Below are positions 56,868 through 64,000 of a DNA stretch of 64,000 nt, one piece after another. Source of the stretch: Gautieria morchelliformis (lineage: Eukaryota > Basidiomycota > Agaricomycetes > Gomphales > Gomphaceae). The stretch lies in the NCBI GenBank assembly GCA_015179125.1, contig WHVA01000065.1, positions 1 through 64,000 of the forward strand, read 5' to 3'. Position 1 is the first letter of the stretch. Each line of letters opens with the position of its first letter. Made by a program: the position numbers and the translations under genes. The notes under the pieces are model-generated. The model had not been told where the DNA came from. It saw only the letters and a program-made list of their open reading frames with translations, and did not search any database.

Positions 56868-58461
56868 ATGGCCAAAATACGATCTGGAAACGAAGATACA
56901 GTGCCTGATGCGTATCCTTACTTTTGGAAGGCTGAAGAGTCTAGTTTGAACATCGAAGAGTTTGTCAAAAAGGTGGCTGAGTATATCTACTGGAATGAAT
57001 TTGCAAGCTGACGTGTATATTTGGTTTTCATGGGAAGTACAAACCGTCTATGGTTCAAGATGATGGAACGAAACCTGTCAGGCGTAGCTCTCTCGGTTAT
57101 TCCATTTCGAGTGTGCTGACGATGTTTCACTATCATGGCATTATATAGTGGCTGTGGGTCCAGAACTCGAACGCGGCGAGCGAGAATGAAAATAGGACGC
57201 AAGCTGTCGAGGAGGCAACCAAAATATGTCTGTAATACTCTCTTGTGGCGTCAACAAATAATCCAAACGCAATTCAGTGGCTGAGGCTACGACCAGCGTC
57301 CAGAAAATAAATGTATGAGGGCCCTTGGCCTTCAATTATCTACTTTGTGCTCATGTTGTTGATTTGCAGGACGATGGCTCTATTTCCACACGTTCGAATA
57401 AAAAAACAGGGGCAAAGAGCAAGAAGCAGCTCAAGGAAGAGGCAAGTTCTTAGTTCCGTGGCCGTGAAGTACGACCTCATCAGTCTTAGGTCCAAGCTGA
57501 AGCTACACAGAAGCTCAAGAAGGTACACGAACGTTATGCATATAAGTCAGGCAAATGGTAAATGGCGGAACAGGGTTCTTCCCGGCGTACTGACGAACAT
57601 CCTTTCTGAAGGCTTGCCTTCGTAGCCCCAAATCTGGTGGATACTGTGTGGTCACGGATAGCTAGTACGCTTATTTTCCACTTGATAATGGTTAATCCGC
57701 TAAACGAGACCAGCTTCCTTGACTACTGGTCCTTTATCGCAGACGTCGGCTTACCTTGCGAAGGTAGCTACTACGCCAGCAAACGAAACGTCAGCCCAGC
57801 GATTAATATGCATCTACACACCCGATGTTCTCCACAAACAGCAAGTCACTGAGGCAAGTGTCCCCTCTTAGATTGACATGTCTAGACATTGTATTGCACA
57901 GGTAATGCGTGTTCTCCTTCGAAATCACGGCCTAAGTTTAAGCGGCGTAAAGTCAAATCTATATACTGAGATTGGTAGAAACCTTATAGGAATCGTCTAC
58001 GTACTGTTTTACTAACGTTAGTTTTTATGATAGGCTTGGACAGTAAACACTCGAGCCGCATCCAATCAACTGTATGTTTTATGTCATATTGCCGTGTCTA
58101 CAGCTGACTAGCAAGAAAAGATGTGGAAAAACACTGACCTGCTCCCGGACAACCAAATAAAAGTCGGCTCATGGTCATACTTCTCTCATACCTTCACTGA
58201 ATCTTCACACTGTGTCTATAGGAACTGAAAGATGGGTTTTATGCCGAACTGAAAGTCGAACAGGAGCAAAGTGTCGCAGGTCACGACGCCAAAAAGGTGC
58301 CCACTAAACCCAAGCCGGCGGAAGACGACCCTTTCGCCTCATCGGAGGATGAAGAGCCCAGAACCACCAAGACCTCTCAGGTAGAGAAATCAGCTCCCAA
58401 GAGAAAAAATAAAGGTGAAGGTGAGGGGGATGGTGGGAGACCTAAGAAAAAGGCGCGATGA
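56868..58461 (+). CDS. DUF1917 / BLES03-like protein
   Basis: The start is ATG 56,868 (MAKIRSGNEDTVPDAYPYFW). Further exons give KKTGAKSKKQLKEE, KKVHERYAYKSGKW, PNLVDTVWSRIAS, AKVATTPANETSAQRLICIY with TPDVLHKQQVTE, and VMRVLLRNHGLSLSGVKSNLYTEIG. The order GKW, VD-x-VW, AKV, RLICIYT and LR-x-x-GL matches the DUF1917 (BLES03, UPF0696) family, whose biochemical role is unknown. The last exon is acidic, then basic (GRPKKKAR), a possible nuclear signal, with stop at 58,459-58,461. The intron at 57,854-57,901 has a GCAAGT donor. The exons from 57,010 to 57,760 are only roughly placed. Confidence 0.62.
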
Positions 58462-59896
58462 GACACGAAAAACATCCGATGAATCAAGCTCGCCAGAGGG
58501 CTTGTGGTTGCGTGTTCACTGCAAGACCTAGAGGATCATATACGTTATTTGTAGGTAAGCTATACTGAGGATGCAGTATAGCATACGCCGGATCGAACAA
58601 AGAGAAAAAAGTGACAACGCCGACTATGACACTGATTCACGGGCTCATCCAGTGCTCTCTAGTTCTGTCGGTCAGGGCAGCCGTGAGTTACAGTATTCTG
58701 CCAAAACCCTCGACCCGAAGTTAGGCTTCCGATTAATGCCCCGAAATTAACTGCAACGGGAGGATCTACTACTAACCACTCCTCCAAACACGTCTTGAGC
58801 GCAGCACTCTGGCAGGCGAAGAGTTCTGCTCCCATGCATGCTGCAGTCCCAACATTCATGTTACAAAGTGAATGGCTCACACCAAACCGCCCAGAATGGT
58901 ATTGCCAAGAATATTACGAGCCATACAAACGCAGATCACGTCGTCCATGTGTCGATCGATATCCATCCCCTTTGAAACCTAGAAACGACATCATTGCTGG
59001 GCACTCAGAACTTACTACTGGAGACCACGGTTATGACATGGGGAAGTTGGAGAGATGACTGCCTGTTCCAGTTTGGTCGCTTGGACGTCTGCGGTTATGT
59101 TATAGGTTTATTGCTTGATGGGAACTGGCCGGTTCATCGTGCTTATGGGCACAGTAAGTGTTGGAGCAGTTACAGAGATGAGTGACCAATGCATATATCG
59201 TTGGCCCTCCATGAGTTCGACGAACGAGGCAGATGTTAGTCTTGTTCCGTGCAAGCGCACAGGAAAACATATCCCGACTATCTTTCAAGTCCTGAAGTGA
59301 TTGTACAAGATCACAGGCTTCTCTTAGTGGTAAACGTATGCGCCCACTAACAAGGAGGAAATGTTAGTATTCAATATTCAGGGCAGCCCCGGCCCCGCGC
59401 GCCCCGCAAGTTGTCGAAAGACCTATAGGGCTAGAAGCATTAGATACATGTCGTTTCTTCACCGGTCACCGGAAAAGAACTGGTCAGCGATGGTCGACCC
59501 AGAATCAACATCAAGGTACAGTGATTTGTGTGAAAGCCCCTAGCTTCCAAGGTGATCAGCCATAAAGGCTACCGAAAAGGTCGAGGACGTGTTTCTCTGC
59601 GGTGTAACTTGGGCTTACCATGCACAGAAGGTAATATGCCTGTCTGGGATAGTTCTTGTAGTACTATACTCGGCGACCCATAATGAGATGGAAACGATAA
59701 AACTGCACGCTGTGACCGCGGCTTAGACTCGAACCTAGCTAGTCCTTGATTGTTCACGATTAGAAGATAGTCGCTCTAATGTTTTCTAATAAGAAGTAGC
59801 ACGCTTATAGAGACTGGTTCGAGTCTAACTGCGGCTCAGTGTGAAAATCAACGATCACGTGGCATACTAGTAGCATAATCCTGCTCAGAGCCTCAG
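58462..59896. other. Intergenic, no recognised gene
   Basis: About 1.4 kb without a frame that resembles a known family. It contains an imperfect inverted repeat at 59,715-59,836. Confidence 0.45.
59715..59836. repeat. Inverted repeat around a tRNA-B-box-like motif
   Basis: TTAGACTCGAACC (59,723-59,735) is the exact complement of GGTTCGAGTCTAA (59,816-59,828), and the match continues imperfectly on the outer side. The motif GGTTCGAGTCT resembles the RNA polymerase III B box of tRNA genes. I could not fold a tRNA with a matching acceptor stem on either strand, so this may be a pair of tRNA-related relics. Confidence 0.5.
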
Positions 59897-61235
59897 ATGG
59901 AGCACTATAGAAGCCTGACGCGCTTTCTCGCCAGTGCCAAGAATCGTTTGTTAGTGTACCCATTGCCTTCAAAGTTTCATTGGCTCTGATAGTCACTAGC
60001 GTGTCCATCGAAATAATACCGAGTGGCCTTGACCTCGAACCACAACCCCCCGAGTCCAATCCCCATCATCCATTTCTCTTCATCGATGGATACATTGGAA
60101 TTCCACAGTCACATCTATACGGCGCCTATGTTGTAGCAAGTCAGCAACTTCCTCGTCTTACTTTGAACCTTGCACAAGGCCCACCTAGCATGGCCGATGA
60201 TCTGGTGTATACAACGGCTTTGCTTCTTATTGCAAACCCTACACATAACACTGCCCTTAACCGCAGGAAGCAGCTCATCCGAATGCAGCCTTCGAATTTG
60301 ACTGCTGATGAGGATATTAAGTTTATAGCTGCCCTTTTCGGTAGCAAAGAAGCCTCAAAGTCTTCAGTCCTGTGGCATCATCGCCGGTGGCTATTCCGAC
60401 ACCTGTATCCTATGTTTCCCCCGCAGACTGATCCAACACAATGCGACTCGGACTCACTAGAAGACATGCACATTCCCATCGACGTTCTCCGTTCAGAATT
60501 CACGCTTGCTGCTAGAGCCAGCGAGATTTACCCCCGTAACTACTATGCATGGCTGCATCGCTACTTGTGTGCACAATGCCTGATCTCACGCGTGAAAGGA
60601 GGCGTTTCCGGCGCTCTAGAGGTCTTATTTCAAGAAGTGGAAGACTCCCGGGAGTGGATGGAACTCCACGTCTCGGATTATACAGCTGCGCAATACTTGT
60701 TCCGCCTCCTTATTATGCTGCGAAGTTTAAGCATATCTGTTCCGCTCCCTCCACCATCCTTCCCCTCAGATTTGTTCCCTTCTTTTGCGGCCTCGATTTC
60801 CACTGCCTACGATTATTCTATGGCCTCGAATGCACTCTCCTTGGTTGCGTCATACCCCACTCACGAATCGCTATGGTTATATCTTCGCCTCTCCTGTGGT
60901 GCCTTACAGGAGCAAAATGATAGCGCAACTCGATGGATTGTCGACTTGGTCCTGACTTTAACCCAGGGCAATCATCCTAAGCATGGTCAACACGCGCTTG
61001 TCCAAAAGGTATACTCATCGTGTCGAACGGACGACATACCCACTATGCGGAAATATGCTCTTTACTTTCTTGTTTGGACTACACTTTTGGTGAAGAAGCA
61101 ATACTTTTTTGATTGTTTGAGTCTCTAACATCTACGCTCTATTAGCAACGAGATGGACTTCCGGATGATGTCATTCCACATATCCTTACCGACGCCGAAT
61201 CGACGGTTACCTACCTGGCTGAGTTATTCGGTTAG
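59897..61235 (+). CDS. Protein prenyltransferase alpha-subunit-repeat protein (PTAR1-like)
   Basis: Three exons (59,897-59,945; 59,993-61,089; 61,146-61,235) join in phase to 411 residues. After an N-terminal region (EIIPSGLDLEPQPPE) come the repeats of the prenyltransferase alpha fold: NPTHNTALNRRKQLI, then SSVLWHHRRWLFRHLYP and NYYAWLHRYLC. The fourth repeat is SLWLYLRL. These W-x-x-R and NY-x-AW-x-HR helices form the scaffold that binds the beta subunit. PTAR1 relatives pair with RabGGTB as a third type of geranylgeranyltransferase that modifies certain SNAREs; that role is inferred here from the family. The first exon is short and its start is a best guess. Confidence 0.8.
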
Positions 61236-61599
61236 AGGCTTCAGCACATGAACTAGATCGCGTAAACTGAATTACACAATGCGATATTTCTATGCTGATT
61301 AATTCACAATATCGTATCCCCAGGATTCATCCACCTGCACTCTCTGTAACATCTCGCATCATTGCGTGAATGTACCATTCGCGTGTACCGTTGGCAATCC
61401 AACTTAACCCACCAGAGCCGGGCCATACCTTTTTTGATCGGGAGTGGGAAGCTCCTCATTTTGTCTGGCAGATGGATGCGGCGACAACGTGGAAAAGCTC
61501 GTACCTGTGAACCAGTTTAAAGGTTGGGACGCCGCTTCTGTGCGTGCTGTGAGAGTATGCAGTCACAATGCTCAGAAGTGGATCCAAGAGCAGAATCTT

Positions 61600-62052
61600 C
61601 TATGAAAGAATTTGTGGCACCATTGCTACTCGAAGACCCTTGACCAGGTTCGCCGATGTTTTTCCAGCCAGCCCACCCGCCCGTCTTAGAACTTGAAGTA
61701 CTTCCGTCGCTCTGCCCATAATCTCACCTTGTCCATCAGTTTTGCGCGCTTCCTCCAAACTTGTCATGGCGCGCTCTACAGACTCTTTACAATGTCTCAC
61801 GCTTGGGTGGTCAACGCGCTTATGAGGGTGACTGCATCATCGAGTGTAGAATGTTAGCGAAAACAGGGAAAACTTCGGTTGCCCAACGTGTGTACGTGCA
61901 TGTACGTGCACCAACTCCATGGCCAGGGTGACACATTCTTCGCTGCAGTGATTAAGTACAACATCGCGGGGTCGTACCAGACCGGTGGGAGTGATCGCAC
62001 CGATGGTGTCGCACGTGAGCCAGGATCTATGCAGGTTCATGCGACATGCCAT
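61600..62052 (-). CDS. Hypothetical small protein, exons uncertain
   Basis: A minus-strand frame gives MACRMNLHRSWLTCDTIGA and NHCSEECVTLAMELVH (62,052 to about 61,910). After a possible intron ending at 61,837 a second frame gives PSVRHCKESVERAMTSLEEA and LQVLRRAGGLAGKTSANLVK, with stop at 61,600. The second part is helical and looks coding. I do not recognise a family, and the join between the two parts leaves the phase unresolved. Confidence 0.35.
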
Positions 62053-64000
62053 GTAATCCTACATCATGATGTTAGGTTGCATCATCACTGACTTTAACCC
62101 TGCCTGGCCAACGATTCCGCATAGCCCGACCAACTATAAGTATCAAATGATGGGTCTTCCAATACATCGGATTACTTTGTTGACGGTGGCAGAATGTCCA
62201 TCATCTCGTCGTGTACCATTGCTGGCCGCCCCCGAACAAAACCTGTCACAAAACGGCGGGACTCGGGAGCTGTCAGAACTGAAGATTGTGCCACTCACTG
62301 ATCACAACGTACCAGGGACCACCACCCTCTACTTCCCGAATCTTTCATCATTGCACATATCCTTCCATTTCACCCATCCTGGATCGCGATGCATTCCCGT
62401 AGTCTGTCAGGCGCGTATTCAGTTGCACCACCTACGAGTTTCTACGCTTCACTCACACGGCCGCGAGCTGCCACATAGGAGCTGAGAGGGCGACAGCTAA
62501 GCAACACAGCACTGTACCATCTGCGCCAGTAGATCCGATTCAAGAGGAAGGGGAGATGAGTAGGCGTCATCAACAAGACGCCGAGCGGTGAGAACATGCA
62601 TGAGCAAGTCTCTCGGGAGACGGACTCAGCGCCAGGCGGAATGAATGCGAGCACCGCGAAGAGAAGGGAAAGCCAATGTGCATTGATCTATCCATCGCAG
62701 GAACTCATATACTACCAGCATCGACGCGAGTAGGCGGTAAAGAATGATAACTTTGTGTAAGGCGCACAGGATAATGCCGGACCGGGACCTGACATGAGTA
62801 CTCGCCATGATGAGCAAGTGAAAACTGGGCTAGGAATGCTATGGCAGCCTCATGCATATCCCGTTGCAGTAGGGCTTGTGGTCACGCGTCTTCATCCTCC
62901 AGGACTTTGCCAAGTGTATCCTCGGAGATGTGAGAATTGACGGTTTGGGTGCTGGTACCCTACTTTTGCTGCTTGCGGTGGTTGTCCGAGTCGTTCGGAT
63001 GATGATGTGATATTATTGCCTGCTGCCCAGTCACCACGGTATACTCAAGTTTAGCTAGCCTATTAGAAAGGTCATGGTTGCCGGCCAGAGTCGGTCCGAG
63101 GACGAGCAGGACGTGAGACTGGACCCAGTGGCAATCCCACGAGAAATATCGTCATACATATTTAATAGATTGAAGTCCGACACAGGCGTGCCGCACTCTG
63201 TCACATTTCTAGTACGTATACCGACGGACCGTACGAGCTACTTACTATTTGGCCGAGACGAGAGGAATAACTGGTAACGTGACGTTTGGTACATGGCAGC
63301 TAACACGCCGACATCGGCGAGTACGGTTTTCTTTCGTTTGATTTGTTTGTATTACTGATCCTACTAGTTGATGCATGATGTCTCATAGTCGGACGTGGCG
63401 ATCATGCCAGGCCGTTCATGTTACTGTAAAGAAGCCAGCTGAACACCAGTACGTGAGTGACTTGTAAAGTACTATCTCCAATGTAACTACAACCATTGAC
63501 AGCAAGGCTCAGCTTCCTTTCCTCTTCCTTAATTAATTGATCTGATCTTAGGATGACTAATCTCCTCAAATGAACCAGGGTTTCGCGGAACTACTAGTCT
63601 CTGGCACACTGACCAGCCTGAGTCCTGCTTGCTGTGTACGGTGGTATCAATCGTATCAACTATGCTTTTAAACCAAACCCATATCGAGAAGTCAGGCTCA
63701 GTCTCACACCCCGAGGCTCTCAGAGACGGTCTCAGCCGGAGCCCACGCCCTCAATTATCTGCACTGATAAGCAGGACTGATTACAAAACGCATCGCAAGG
63801 GCTTTGGTTTGGTATCTGCTATCGATCAGATAGCCGCCATCGCCACTTCAAGTTATGTAGGCCAATGGATCACACTCGGCGAAGGATAATTGGAATCTAT
63901 GAAAACCTTGCGAACGTCTTCTGCCTTACGATAAATGACGTGATCAAGCTACCTCACATGTTGCTTGACATTCACCTTTCTATATAAATACCTTTCATGC
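62053..64000. other. No confidently recognised gene
   Basis: Several short frames occur. On the minus strand, 63,110 to 62,885 reads LSNRLAKLEYTVVTGQQAII, then a TAG, then TVNSHISEDTLGKVLEDEDA and a stop, which looks like the last exon of a gene but is broken by that TAG. On the plus strand 63,074-63,271 reads MVAGQSRSEDEQDVRLD. Neither matches a family I know. Confidence 0.4.
63981..63990 (+). promoter_or_regulatory. TATA-like box at the window edge
   Basis: TATATAAATA lies 10 bases before the end, after a CT-rich stretch. It would suit the promoter of a plus-strand gene that begins beyond the window. It is a short motif and could be chance. Confidence 0.3.

Overview
The window is nuclear DNA of a filamentous basidiomycete, most likely an Agaricomycete. 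The genes are split by many introns of about 45-140 bp. A DUF6533-type membrane protein is present, a family I know mainly from mushroom-forming fungi and their relatives. The transposons are fungal chromoviruses (Ty3), Ty1/copia gag remnants and a LINE. A Rhizoctonia-like genome is my guess, not something the sequence proves. There is no prokaryotic content.

Bases 1 to about 33,770 are a transposon graveyard. I could order it because most insertions keep 5-bp target-site duplications (TSDs). The oldest recognisable element (here G) is a Ty3 relic: only the ORF after pol (9,303-10,922) and a 3' LTR remain. Element F, a reverse-oriented chromovirus (11,700-33,001), lies inside that LTR. Element K (15,260-26,197, TSD GTCTT) lies inside the integrase of F. 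A family-B LTR (23,750-25,329, TSD GTTGC) lies inside the last ORF of K. A family-C LTR (24,057-25,088, TSD CAAGC) lies inside that. This is a five-level stack. Further insertions into F are a 1.8-kb LTR-like element J (TSD GTGTC), a family-C LTR (TSD CCACT) that itself carries a B LTR (TSD TGATG) and an E LTR (TSD GGAAC), and a miniature LTR retrotransposon (TRIM). Left of G are a degenerate LINE, a copia gag relic, a solo C LTR (TSD GCATG), long direct repeats and an HNH-nuclease-like fragment.

From about 33,770 to 64,000 the sequence is ordinary gene space. It holds a HOP2-type meiotic pairing factor (+), a DUF6533 membrane protein (-), a 353-residue G-protein alpha subunit (+), a 535-residue coiled-coil protein (-), phenylalanine ammonia-lyase (+), the large subunit of arginine-specific carbamoyl-phosphate synthase (-), a forkhead transcription factor (+), a DUF1917/BLES03-like protein (+) and a PTAR1-like prenyltransferase-alpha-repeat protein (+). 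These do not form a pathway cluster; they are independent genes on both strands.

The main points to follow up are: an extra ORF between pol and the 3' LTR in two separate Ty3 elements; CpG-transition decay that removed catalytic residues of K; a perfect 23 x 18-bp array in the K gag gene; a 21-fold TGACTCA array upstream of a TATA box in element J; a hairpin with compensating changes between copies of LTR family B; several GC-AG introns with GCGAGT or GCAAGT donors; and a frame break in a C8 run of the phenylalanine ammonia-lyase gene. All coordinates and splice sites were read by eye.
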